Source of the DNA: Silene noctiflora
Lineage: Eukaryota; Streptophyta; Magnoliopsida; Caryophyllales; Caryophyllaceae
Assembly: GCA_009801015.1 (NCBI GenBank)
Contig: VHZZ01001009.1
Coordinates: 104,303 to 127,360, forward strand
Direction: 5' to 3'
DNA length: 23,058 nucleotides
Each line of letters starts with the position of its first letter. Position 1 is the stretch's first letter. Of the stretch, positions 12,501-20,200 are shown in pieces. The notes beneath the pieces were generated by a model that was not told where the DNA came from, did not search any database, and worked only from the letters and a program-made list of their open reading frames with translations. The position numbers were made by a program, and so were the translations under genes.

Positions 12501-13025
12501 AAGCGATAAAGGAAGTCATTAGGACTCATAGGTCATAGGCTAGCTGTTTTTGATATATGCTGATGATTTTCTCATGTTAGTTCATGTTCTTTGTGCTAGA
12601 AATACTTCCTCTTCATTTGGAACTGCCTCGTTTTTCTTTTGTGGTAGAAGTTGTCCCGTTGTAAAATTGGCAAAATTTTGGAGATCTTAAATGCCTCCTT
12701 TACATACTCGTATATCTTTGCCCCACCTAATAAACCTTTACCACTCCTAGCCTTACTGGTTATCTACCCTAATTGTGCTTCCTAAAAAATTATGCCAAAA
12801 CGAAATAGGGCAATTTCAAAGAATAGGAGTGAGTATGATTTTAACATTATTTATTGTACCAATGTTTCACAAGACAGAAATTTCTGTAACTTCTTCCCTT
12901 TTGATCACCTTCCCCTTTTTAACCTGTCCCAGGTCCGTGCGAGATGCAGGAATGAGTGGGCCATATTCCAAACTCGACTTGAGAATGCTGAGAAGGCTTA
13001 CCTTGCACAACAGGGCGAGGGTTAA
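3503..13025 (+). CDS. DUF707 family protein (PF05212), 14 exons, type II membrane protein
   Basis: Inferred exons: 3503-3524, 5745-5848, 5932-6030, 7571-7675, 8680-8763, 8873-8988, 9776-9877, 9961-10074, 10218-10274, 11009-11075, 11447-11500, 12169-12243, 12425-12460, 12933-13025. All introns are GT-AG and all phases agree, giving 375 residues, close to the usual length of plant members. Residues about 18-40 form one membrane anchor (core MGIVLGFFIGVSF), then comes a variable stem, then the DUF707 domain from about residue 76 to the end. Recognisable blocks are VPTNPRGAE, LPPGIVVPETDFYLRRLWG, KPKYLVTFTVGFNQK-like, HYDNRTSEWDEFEWS, YDYIFIWDEDLGVEHF (Asp199-Glu200-Asp201), HGLEISQPGLEPNNGLTWQM, CSDPKLPPCAAFVEIMAPVF, HGWGLDFALRRC and IGVVDSQWIVH. 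Cysteines 258, 266, 284, 306 and 350 lie in the C-terminal half and may form disulfides. Such proteins are often labelled lysine-ketoglutarate-reductase trans-splicing related, a name without functional support; a Golgi or secretory location is expected from the anchor. The start is the least certain part: the 3503 ATG joins in frame by a strong donor to the CAG acceptor at 5744, but a start at 5792 (352 residues) cannot be excluded. Confidence 0.9.
3651..4550. repeat. Degenerate tandem repeat with one inverted unit in intron 1 of the DUF707 gene
   Basis: A unit beginning GTTGTTGAGC(A/T)GCA(T/G)CGATTGAT and running through TTTGATTTCGTAGATT and GAGGTTTTGCTGCA recurs in direct orientation starting at about 3651, 3790, 3962, 4216 and 4384, with spacings of about 140-250 bp. 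The linkers also repeat: an AAATTACTGCATTTTAAGCA-like block is found between units. A sixth copy at 4081-4157 is in the opposite orientation and is the near reverse complement of the copy at about 3960-4040. No open frame follows the units and none matches a protein family I know. Confidence 0.8.
3957..4160. repeat. Long hairpin formed by adjacent opposite repeat units
   Basis: The forward unit at about 3957-4042 and the inverted unit at 4079-4160 are imperfect reverse complements over about 80 bp, separated by only about 40 bp. In the unspliced transcript of the DUF707 gene they would fold into a long imperfect stem. Whether the structure affects splicing or yields small RNAs cannot be read from sequence. 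Confidence 0.7.
5208..5429 (+). mobile_element. SINE-like element, copy 1, with perfect 17-bp target duplication
   Basis: The 222-bp insertion in intron 1 is flanked by identical copies of AATGGTCCTAATTGTGA at 5191-5207 and 5430-5446. Its 3' end is GGGGTAATGTTGTTGTTGT, the kind of TTG-repeat tail seen on Au/TS-type plant SINEs, and it contains GGGTCATTCGGAAACAG followed by TGGGAGCCATTGAGGCACT, a typical plant SINE 3' region. The head has a small stem-loop (GGAGCCAAAGA with TCTTTGGTTCC, about 5224-5253). I do not see clear pol III A and B boxes, so it may be 5'-truncated or have a degenerate head. Copy 2 lies at 11106-11345. The 107-codon frame at 5290-5613 is only the interior of this element running into flanking intron. 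Confidence 0.75.
6031..7570 (+). other. Large intron 3 of the DUF707 gene
   Basis: This 1,540-bp intron lies between the exons ending AAG at 6030 and starting ATACATGTTCCG at 7571. Its donor is AAG|GTCTGG, which keeps the obligatory GT but departs from the usual GTAAGT at positions +3 to +6. I recognised no transposon boundary or coding fragment inside it; the antisense frame at 6174-6470 has no family resemblance. Confidence 0.6.
7676..8679 (+). other. Intron 4 of the DUF707 gene, nothing else recognised
   Basis: The intron runs from the donor after GAACCAAGTGAG to the acceptor TGCTCTCAG. Overlapping frames on both strands at about 7870-8242 and an antisense frame at 8351-8560 have no homology that I recognise and no splice-site logic. 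The interior around 8310-8325 has a small GGAGCT/AGCTCC palindrome. Confidence 0.5.
8989..9775 (+). other. Intron 6 of the DUF707 gene, nothing else recognised
   Basis: The intron lies between the split Trp codon TG|G at 8988 and its completion at 9776. It is AT-rich; frames on both strands at about 9606-9926 overlap the downstream exon and are shadows of it. Confidence 0.6.
10275..11008 (+). other. Intron 9 of the DUF707 gene with a short stem-loop
   Basis: The intron separates the exon ending CCGTGTGCTGC from the exon starting ATTCGTAGAAATT. It contains a stem-loop at 10464-10492 in which TGAGCCACGACA pairs with TGTCATGGCTCA (one mismatch or G-U pair, 5-base loop). Otherwise I see nothing in it. 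Confidence 0.6.
11106..11345 (+). mobile_element. SINE-like element, copy 2, with 15-bp target duplication
   Basis: This insertion in intron 10 is a diverged relative of the element at 5208-5429 in the same orientation. Shared stretches include TTTTCATTTTTCC at the head, the region around GCACTTCTTTTAATTGTAAAG, GATGCAATTTTTATTTTGGG and GGTCATCCCGAAACA. It keeps an interior that copy 1 lacks: CAATAGGGGTAACATC and GAGCCCAGACCCCAGTG, typical of plant SINE 3' regions. The flanks TAGGATTATATTGTA (11091-11105) and TAGGATTATTTTGTA (11346-11360) match at 14 of 15 positions and are read as the target duplication. The greater divergence of element and duplication suggests an older insertion than copy 1. 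Confidence 0.7.
11501..12168 (+). other. Intron 11 of the DUF707 gene with a GC-rich repeat relic
   Basis: The intron follows the donor GTTGAA|GTAAGT. Within it, about 11790-11880 contains AAGCGCCTCAGGCAC, GTGAGGCACTAG and GCGCATAAAGCGCG, a pattern known from dispersed palindromic plant repeats built on AGCGC and GCCTCAGGCG motifs. No ends could be fixed, so it is called a relic only. Confidence 0.45.
12461..12932 (+). other. Last intron of the DUF707 gene, nothing else recognised
   Basis: The intron lies between the 36-bp exon ending GCATGGGAAGGG and the terminal exon starting GTCCGTGCG, with acceptor CTGTCCCAG. Frames at 12775-13074 and 12792-13025 include part of the intron; only the section from 12933 onward in the second frame is coding. 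Confidence 0.7.
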
Positions 13026-13252
13026 GTTTTATTTTTTCTACAGCTCTGGCTTTGTTGATTGGTTTTGTTCATAGAAGACGAAGGTATGAAATCACACATT
13101 GTGCATAGAATACAACCACTCGGCTAGGTGTTGGGTAACCCATGTCGGAAGCCCTCGCGACCGTACTTTGTTGATTCCACTACTGATGTTCCATTGAAAT
13201 TATTGAGTAGTGACTGAATGTAGTGTGCAGACTACTTGGACGTCACACAACG
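13026..13252 (+). other. 3' UTR and flank of the DUF707 gene
   Basis: This follows the TAA at 13023-13025. I do not see a canonical AATAAA before about 13775, so the polyadenylation site is not placed; plants often use weaker signals. No gene is recognised. Confidence 0.4.
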
Positions 13253-13337
13253 AATTGTGCATGAGACGGTCTCACACGTGAGACCAACCGCAGTCCTTAC
13301 AGGATGGTCTTGCTGGTAAGAGCGTCTCATACAAGTT
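13253..13337. repeat. Small palindromic MITE-like element
   Basis: The left end TGCATGAGACGGTCT and the right end GAGCGTCTCATACA are imperfect inverted repeats, and an internal palindrome (GAGACGGTCTCACACGTGAGACC, split here as GGTCTCAC and GTGAGACC) lies next to the left end. GAGACGGTCTCA motifs are frequent in short plant inverted-repeat elements. No target duplication was clear. It lies about 230 bp past the DUF707 stop codon and may be included in the 3' UTR. Confidence 0.5.
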
Positions 13338-13747
13338 TTTGTGTAGATTATGTACTGAATATGTTGTACGAATGTTATACCGTTGATAGAAACAGATGAA
13401 AATAGATGAGACTAACTGTCTAACTTAGCATTCATGCTCTTTTACTCTTTCTAAATCTATTGGCGTCATTTTATACTTTATTTCATATGCAAAACTCGTT
13501 CCTTGTGAGGTTTAACATTGCTGCATTTTTAGGGATCAAACTCTAGAGTTCAGACCTTTTGTTAAATTTGGTGAATCCCATACCAACTCACCACTTTCAT
13601 ATCTGCATTTTCTTTTCCCAGCTTTTCACAGAAGCTTTGCAAAATGCCGTCTCTTTGGAAGAGACAACAATGATGCATTTGTATCGCCATTAGCCATTGT
13701 TACGTAGAACTACTGGATTGTGATCGAGCTTCAAAAGTGTGTTTAAG
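13338..13747. other. Intergenic, no gene seen
   Basis: No gene or transposon end recognised. A short coding-like stretch after a good acceptor (CTTTTCCCAG at 13621) runs open for 23 codons to TAG at 13691-13693, but nothing links it to either gene. Confidence 0.45.
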
Positions 13748-13780
13748 TTTATTGTTTGAATGACGGCTTCAAACAATAAA
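13748..13780. repeat. Perfect 13-bp stem-loop
   Basis: TTTATTGTTTGAA at 13748-13760 pairs exactly with TTCAAACAATAAA at 13768-13780 across a 7-base loop TGACGGC. The right arm contains AATAAA, so it could lie at a polyadenylation region of the upstream gene if its 3' UTR extends this far; it is AT-rich and lacks a T tract for pol III. Confidence 0.6.
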
Positions 13781-13796
13781 TTTAGGAAGTTCATCT

Positions 13797-13915
13797 TGCC
13801 TGGATAAAACCCCTACTCCAGGAGTCCATGGAGCTTGAAAACTCTGCATGTATTACACGTATTTGTGTGTCGCTCGCAGAGTCACGGGCTCCATGGAGTA
13901 GCCGTTTTACCCACT
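13797..13915. repeat. MITE-like inverted repeat element
   Basis: The left end TGGATAAAACCCCTACTCCA and the reverse complement of the right end (GGGTAAAACGGCTACTCCA) match with small gaps. The similarity continues inward through TCCATGGAGC and ACTCTGC on both arms. The layout, about 120 bp with complementary ends and a short centre, fits a small non-autonomous DNA element. No target duplication was identified. Confidence 0.5.
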
Positions 13916-14135
13916 CTGAAGATAACCGTCTCCTAAATATACAGCAATCCCATTGAAATTGGCGTTTTCAACCCGTCCAACATGACTATGTTCGCACGGT
14001 GGTGCAAACGGCTATTTTAGGTGTTGCTTCTATTTGGTGGTGGTTTCTATAGTTGATTGTTTTAGCCGGTGTCAATTCTCGGCTACATGCCTACTCGACT
14101 CGAGTAGCCCCTCTTTATCAACCAAAATCCATCTA

Positions 14136-14259
14136 TTGCATAATTTACAAATGTATTGAATTTACAAATACACACTTGATGTAGCTCTAATGCCGGGTGT
14201 TTTTTCGAGTGATTCATGGTTCAATGATCGTTGCATAATTTACAAATGTATTGAATTTA
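14136..14259. repeat. Exact 29-bp direct repeat pair
   Basis: The same 29 bp occur at 14136-14164 and 14231-14259, 95 bp apart, beginning TTGCATAATTTACAAATGTA. The match is exact and ends sharply on the right (C against G). The DNA between contains no clear element ends, so this could be a recent local duplication or a very long target duplication. Confidence 0.75.
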
Positions 14260-14357
14260 GATTTAGGTAACAAAATTTGGTACAATAAGGATATGGATAT
14301 GAGTTTTCTAAAACTAACTCCTTATCATCATCATCAAGTGAACCAATCATCGATTTA

Positions 14358-15566
14358 GGGGACATTTGGTTCATTTACTAAAGATACAATATGGATATGA
14401 GTTTGGAATAAACTAAATTTATACCTAGTGTTTGTTTGACAAATATAAGGGTTTCGTATCGAAACAATTTTCATTTCATTCCCCTCTCTACTTTTTTCGA
14501 GGGAGAATTTCCTCTCAAATAGAAAAAAACCTTAGAAATAAGAAATAGAAATGGGTCTTGAATGTCCTTAGTTTCTTACCCATCTACTTCTTCATCTATT
14601 TTCTTATAGAATTTCATTAGTTCTTGATCTTTACCTTTTCTAAGATTTGGTTTTATTTACTCTCCACTTTAGCCTAGGAGAGTTATATTTAGCCATAAAT
14701 CACAAGTATGAAGGCTTAAATCAAGAATTATAAGAGAAACTTTTTAGAGTTCTAACAATTTTGTTTTTTTAACTATAAAAGAACAATGTTAGCCATTGTG
14801 TAGGAGTTTTGATTTGATGCTTGATTTTCTTTTTATAAAGATTTTCTCCCAAGTCTATATATGTTTGTCTTCATTGGATTATTGGAGGTGTAAATTAGCT
14901 TGTTTTTGTATGAGAGATCTCTAGTGTAAGTGTAGTAGTAAACCTATCATTCTTGCATTTCTATTAAGTTTGGATCCTGACTTTTGTTTCCTACTGTCTT
15001 TGTGTATTTCTTCTTTCTCATCTTTTCTTTTGGAGCTGTTTTGTTTAGACTTTTCTAGAATCTTTTCTTTGCCCTTGGTTATCTAAGATTTATTTTGGTA
15101 ATTTGAAAGTTCTTCGACTTTCTTTTACCTCTTCCATGTGCGAGGATGTTATAGATTAATTTTGATTAACCTAGTTTTTTTTTTCTTATATAAAAAAAAA
15201 AGATAAGGATTTCGTATCCATATCTCAAACCCATGAGGTATGAGTTTCTCATACCCAAAGAGAGGGGGTTAGTATGAGATTGATGCCCATGGGAATCAAA
15301 TAAGAATTAAACAAAAATGTAAAAAAAATATCATGTCGTGTTGTAAATGAAAGCTTAATTATTTGATTAAATCTTTTCATGATTTTATAATGGCTAAATT
15401 ATTACTGAAAGTAGATTTTACATATTTTAAATTTATGTGAGTTTTAAACTCATACCGCTTAGAATTGAAACAAACACAAGATATGAGTAATGGTGTTCCA
15501 ACCCCGTACCATCTAGATATGATTCATGATTTTGAATTCATACCCTTGCGCGAAACAAACATCCCA
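14358..15566. mobile_element. Possible Harbinger/Tourist-like non-autonomous element
   Basis: The left end GGGGACATTTGGTTCA and the reverse complement of the right end (TGGGATGTTTGTTTCG) match at 11 of 16 positions; GGG-ATGTTTGGTT ends are common in plant PIF/Harbinger MITEs. Subterminal motifs such as GGATATGAGTTT, GTGTTTGTTT and TTTCGTATC recur in both orientations near the two ends and again at about 15205-15300. The flanks read TTA on the left and TAA on the right, so the expected identical 3-bp duplication is not confirmed. The 1.2-kb interior has no transposase frame and could be composite. Confidence 0.4.
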
Positions 15567-15688
15567 TAACGGAGAATCTTAGAAAGGCCAGACATAATTC
15601 GGGCCTCTATAAATTTTATGTTTTATACTCTCTTATTCACTCGAATCACACTATTTGATTAATATATTCATGCCATATTTTTATCATA

Positions 15689-15840
15689 CTCCACCTGTCT
15701 CAATGAAATGCTTACATATGTTTTATACACAAAGACCAATGTGAGAATTGTTTTTAATATTATTAAAAGATAAAGTAGAGAGTAAAACATAACCAAAAAG
15801 GAAAGTGTAAACTATTGACCGGAATCCGGGATGGAGGGAG
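15689..15840. mobile_element. Stowaway-like MITE
   Basis: The ends are CTCCACCTGTCTC on the left and GGGATGGAGGGAG on the right, inverted copies of the plant Stowaway terminus CTCCCTCCGTCCC, and the element is flanked by TA on both sides (15687-15688 and 15841-15842). The length of 152 bp fits this Tc1/mariner-derived family, which has no coding capacity. Confidence 0.75.
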
Positions 15841-16242
15841 TATAGCTTTCATCAATCATCATTTTTAAATACGTTAGATCTAAATACTCCCTAGTCGATA
15901 CATGACACTATATCAATATACAGATACTATCTGATATACAATTTTAGTTATAAGAATTTTTGTATATACGATGCCACCATATATACCGAGTTGGACATAA
16001 ACAAAATAGATAGAGTATACGGTTTCTGATACAGTTATTGAAAATGGTAGCTTGAATATAAAGTAATTGGGTGAATACAAGGGTGCACATAGACACATAG
16101 TTAGTCCATCCTACCACTCCGATCCCACATGTTGTACATATGATGTTGCTTAAAATGCCAATCATGAAACAACCACAACCAAAAAAAAAAATGTATGACA
16201 CCAACCATATAATAATAATACTTTGCTCAGTTTGGCCGTATA
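15841..16242. other. Intergenic, no gene seen
   Basis: No gene is recognised. Two overlapping antisense frames at 15913-16204 are open by chance in AT-rich DNA: the translations show no family motif and there is no promoter or splice context. Confidence 0.5.
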
Positions 16243-16423
16243 TTTTATTTTAGGGTGTTTCAGTTAATTATTGTCATTTCTATTTTAATAATGAATTTGA
16301 TGAATAATTTGATCATTTACACTCAATTTATTCCACTTATTATTTAATAATTAGCCCTTTTCTTTCCTTGGTCTTAGCTTTATATTAAAACAAAAGGATA
16401 ACAATTGACCGGAAGGGAGGGAA
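16243..16423. mobile_element. Diverged Stowaway-like MITE relic
   Basis: The right end reads ACAATTGACCGGAAGGGAGGGAA followed by TA, recognisable as a Stowaway 3' terminus, and the left part contains CAGTTAATTATTGTC, the matching subterminal motif in inverted orientation. The outermost left end has diverged, so the left boundary is approximate. It lies about 100 bp upstream of the transporter gene TATA box and could contribute promoter sequence. Confidence 0.45.
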
Positions 16424-16528
16424 TATAATATATTAATATTAATAAAAAAACACAATTACACAAACATGGTTGGTTAATATGTGGACTTGACACCCACCTT
16501 CTCGTCAACCTTATTACATACATCTTCA

Positions 16529-16535
16529 TATATAT
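16529..16535 (+). promoter_or_regulatory. TATA box of the UXT-like gene
   Basis: TATATAA in the context CTTCATATATATAACACC is followed about 30 bp later by a pyrimidine-rich start region (CCTTCACTTTATTTCTC) and the CT-rich leader CACCTCTCTCT. This places transcription start at about 16560-16568. The same leader ends in a good splice donor at 16691. Confidence 0.6.
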
Positions 16536-16760
16536 AACACCCTCCCTTTTTCCTTCACTTTATTTCTCATGCACACCTCTCTCTAAACATACTTCCAAAA
16601 AATAAATAATTAATTTTCAACAAATATAATATATACGTGAAAACCATTATTCTTTTTCAATCTAGCTACTATTGTCATTATAGTTGAAAAGGTAAGCTTT
16701 TTTTTTTTTTTTGTTTAATCATTTTTGGTAATCATAATTTATATCTTTTGTTAAAGATTT

Positions 16761-16810
16761 ATTATTTCAAATGTCGATAGATTGTCATGTATCTATCATT
16801 TGAAATAATA
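16761..16810. repeat. Short hairpin in the 5'-UTR intron
   Basis: ATTATTTCAAATG with GATAGAT on the left arm pairs with ATCTATC and ATTTGAAATAATA on the right arm, with a 2-3 base bulge and an 8-base loop (16783-16790). The stem is about 20 bp and AT-rich. Confidence 0.65.
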
Positions 16811-16904
16811 TTCGACGTAAAAACATTTTTCTTTTTTATATGTTGAATCATTCGCAAAAAGTTTTGTTTGATTCATTTCTACTAGCTTAGCTCAATTAGA
16901 GACA

Positions 16905-17090
16905 ATGACAAAACCATGGGGAGCTAGCAGGGTGGCCCGTCCCCTGGTAAACAATGAGAATTTTGAAAATATTCAAAATTTTCAAATCTTTTCGAGTTTA
17001 CCTTACTTTATTACTCATTTACCCCGACCACTAGGAATCTTTTTTACCATGTAAGGTTGTAACTACAAATCCTGATTCCATCACTGATTA
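16905..17090. repeat. Dispersed repeat relic, copy A
   Basis: The segment begins GACAAAACCATGGGGAGCTAGC and ends TTGTAACTACAAATCCTG then ATTCCATCACTG, a diverged form of the plant repeat whose termini read roughly CAGTGGCGGAGCCAGG and its complement. It contains AACAATGAGAATTTTGAAAA and CATTTACCCC internally. A related copy lies at about 21316-21480 within the same gene. Confidence 0.45.
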
Positions 17091-17236
17091 TTGACGGGAG
17101 CTATTGAGACATTGATCAGTTCTTGTTGTTGTCAACTTTAAATGTTCTATATAAAATTATAAATGTTATTCTCTCCATTATTTTGATGGGAGATGATGAA
17201 TGTATGTATGTTGAACAGAAAAAAAAAAGATAGAAA

Positions 17237-20200
17237 ATGGGAGAGAAATGGGGAGTACAAGTAGGTGTGGTTGGAGCATTGTTTCTTTCGGTAGCATCAT
17301 CTGTGTCCATTGTCATTTGCAACAAAGCTTTGATGAGTAATCTTGGCTTCAAGTTTGGTATGTCATGTTTTTTCTCTTTTCTCCTCTTTTTAGCATGCAT
17401 TACAATTCTAATTTTTTGCCCAATATTGTGATTTTTTTAAAAAAAATATTTTTAATAAACTATTTATCATTTTACAGTATATTAATTTCAAACTATTTTT
17501 TTCTAAACGAGTCCATGTATAATTAGGGATGTAAATGAGTTGAGCCTGCTCGACAAGCCCTCGGGATCGGCTCGGTCAAAGTTCGGCTCGAGATCGGTCA
17601 AATTGAGCTCAAGCTCGGGCTCGAACCAAGCTGAGCCCAAACCAAGCCGAGCTCGAACACACTTAAGCTCGTTTGAGCTCGTTATTTTTAAAATTACTTA
17701 ATATTTATTGATATATTTACTTAAATTATATCAATTTTACGATAAATAAATTAAAATATTAGTTTATAAAATAAAATAACATAATAATTCTTATTATAAG
17801 CTAACAAAAAATAATATTCTCGTTTGAATTTGAATTTTTAAATAAAAGTTTACGTTATAATTAACATAATGCTCAAAAAAATGGTACGCATACAAAGCTC
17901 GGGCTCGTAAAATATTATATGAGCCCTCCCGAGCCTTGATCTCAAGAGCTCGGGTTCAGGCTCGAACTCGATTTTTACAATATGAGCCGAGCTCGATCAT
18001 AGGCAAGCTCAAGCTCGGCTCGTCTCGGTTACACCCTTATGTATAATCCTTTTATTTATCAGGTTCGTGGTGAAATAAAGCCGTCTTGAAGTAGCGGCTT
18101 TACCATAAAATGAATCGATCCAAACGTTAATATTTGTGTCATTCAAAAATGAAAAAATAAATATTAATTCAACAAATATTTATGTCCATTGTGTTTTTTA
18201 TCACTTTTCTTTTTTTCTTTTTGTCCGAAAATAATATTGATAATTTTCTGTGTAAATTGACACGTTAACATTGTACGTAGAACGTAGTATTATACTTGTT
18301 CTGTCGTTCATAAAAATAATCATATTTAATTTAATAAAAAGAAAACATAATTAAACACATAAAAAAATGGCCTGCAACAGAACAAATAATATACTTGGTA
18401 CCTGTGATCACGATCGTGTATTGTTGATACTCCGCATATCATACGTTGTATGCATCAAGAATATCTCTAGGCCGTTTTTTTAAATTATTGTGACATTGAC
18501 AGTCGAAGAAAATAGATTATTTATTTATTTATTTATTTATTCAGTTTAATTTAAGAGAAGTTTCAAACTCAATATAATATAAAGAAAGTCGGAAATTTAA
18601 AAACTGAATATACTAAACTCGGTAAATCACTTTGTAACACTAATTCATTTTTCATGTAGTAATACTCAGTACTGACATTGATCTTTACTACTAGACTAAG
18701 ACATTATTAATGTACACAAAGACTTGGGAGAGACGGGAATGTCTCTAGAGTAACATTTGTAATGTTTGTGCAAAGAGGTTTTAACATGATAGACGAGTGC
18801 ATGCATTATGATATAACTTTTGAGCATTATGATAAAGTTTTTGAGTTTTATTTTAAATATTATGAGTTTTATTATAATATTTTTGAGTTAATTCTTTTAA
18901 AAATAAAGTTAAATTTTTTTACTAATATAACTCAAAAACATTACTTATAAGCTCAGAAAAACATTATAAAGCTCAAAAAAATACCCAAAAACTCAAATAT
19001 AAATGGAGTCTGAGGTAATACGTCAGATGTATAATTCATTTTCTCAGCATGGAATAATTATTAGGTCAACTTATTTAATTTACTAAGGGTATAATAATAT
19101 GGTAGATATGAGAAATGGGAATTGACTTTATTTATAAGGAAACAACATACATTGCGGAACTTAGAAACTTTGTTTCACCTACAACCCTACAACCCTACAA
19201 GTCATTGTTCATTCATAGATAATGTTTAACAACTGATAAATGATTAGCCAACTAATTATCTAAATTAAACATGCTAAGATTGTAGTTGAAGATATAATAA
19301 GCCGGCAGCCGCATACATAAAACAATAATTATAATGTCGTAACATATCACTCAGTGGTACCGAGTTTCAGTATTACCATGTCACATGCATGACTTTATAC
19401 CAACTTAAGGGTTTTTGTCGAAACTCAATTGTGCTCAAAATTTGAAGTTATTGATAATGATATGAATTTTTCGAAACTCAATTGTGACATGGTAATACTG
19501 AAACTCGAATATACGAAATCATGCATGTTTTACTACAATAACATTTACGAAGGAGGATTTTATATATCTCAAAGTAATGCAATCTTTAAAAATTAAAGAA
19601 TTGTTGACTTATTTTCGAACATATAAATTAAATTGGACTAAATTAAATATTTAAAACTAAAAATATTAACTGAATCGAATTGAGTTAAAATAAACGAGTA
19701 ATAACAATCGTAGTAATTGAATTGAGTATAATTCAAATGAAAATAGACATTCTCCGACCCGAAAGCCTTAGCTAATTACTAAGAGCCGAAAACATGAAAA
19801 ATGCAATTGTGCAGCAACCAGCTCAAATCTAGGCTAAACTGATTCACCAAATTAAAAAATAAAATAAAATATCTTACGATTTATGACTTACGAGTTACGA
19901 CTTACGAGTTATGAGTTACGAGGCCTCAAATTAATAAGATTTGTGTGATTTTATGTAATGCAGCGACGACACTAACAAGTTGGCATCTTATGGTAACATT
20001 TTGCACACTGCATTTGGCTCAACGTTTCAAATTTTTCGAAACAAAGACGGTAGATATGAAGACTGTTGTGCTCTTTGGCATCCTTAACGGAATTTCAATT
20101 GGACTTCTTAACTTGAGTCTTGGATTTAACTCGATAGGATTTTATCAAATGACTAAACTCGCCATCATTCCCTTTACCGTTCTCTTGGAAACCCTTTTCC

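Larger units (their letters stand above)
16692..17218 (+). other. 5'-UTR intron of the UXT-like gene
   Basis: The donor GAAAAG|GTAAGC at 16692 and the acceptor TTGAACAG ending at 17218 remove 527 bp of leader, leaving the ATG at 17237 only 18 bp after the junction. A leader intron just before the start codon is common in plant genes. It holds a hairpin (16761-16810) and a dispersed repeat (about 16905-17090). Confidence 0.6.

Noticed and set aside
15913-16204. Two overlapping antisense frames with hydrophobic translations
   Set aside because: Chance open frames in AT-rich intergenic DNA; hydrophobicity follows from T-rich codons, and there is no family match.
18762-18950. 62-codon frame rich in Phe, Tyr and Glu
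   Set aside because: It is inside an AT-rich inverted-repeat region of a transporter intron; repeated FEFYFKYYEFYY-like residues reflect the repeat, not a protein.
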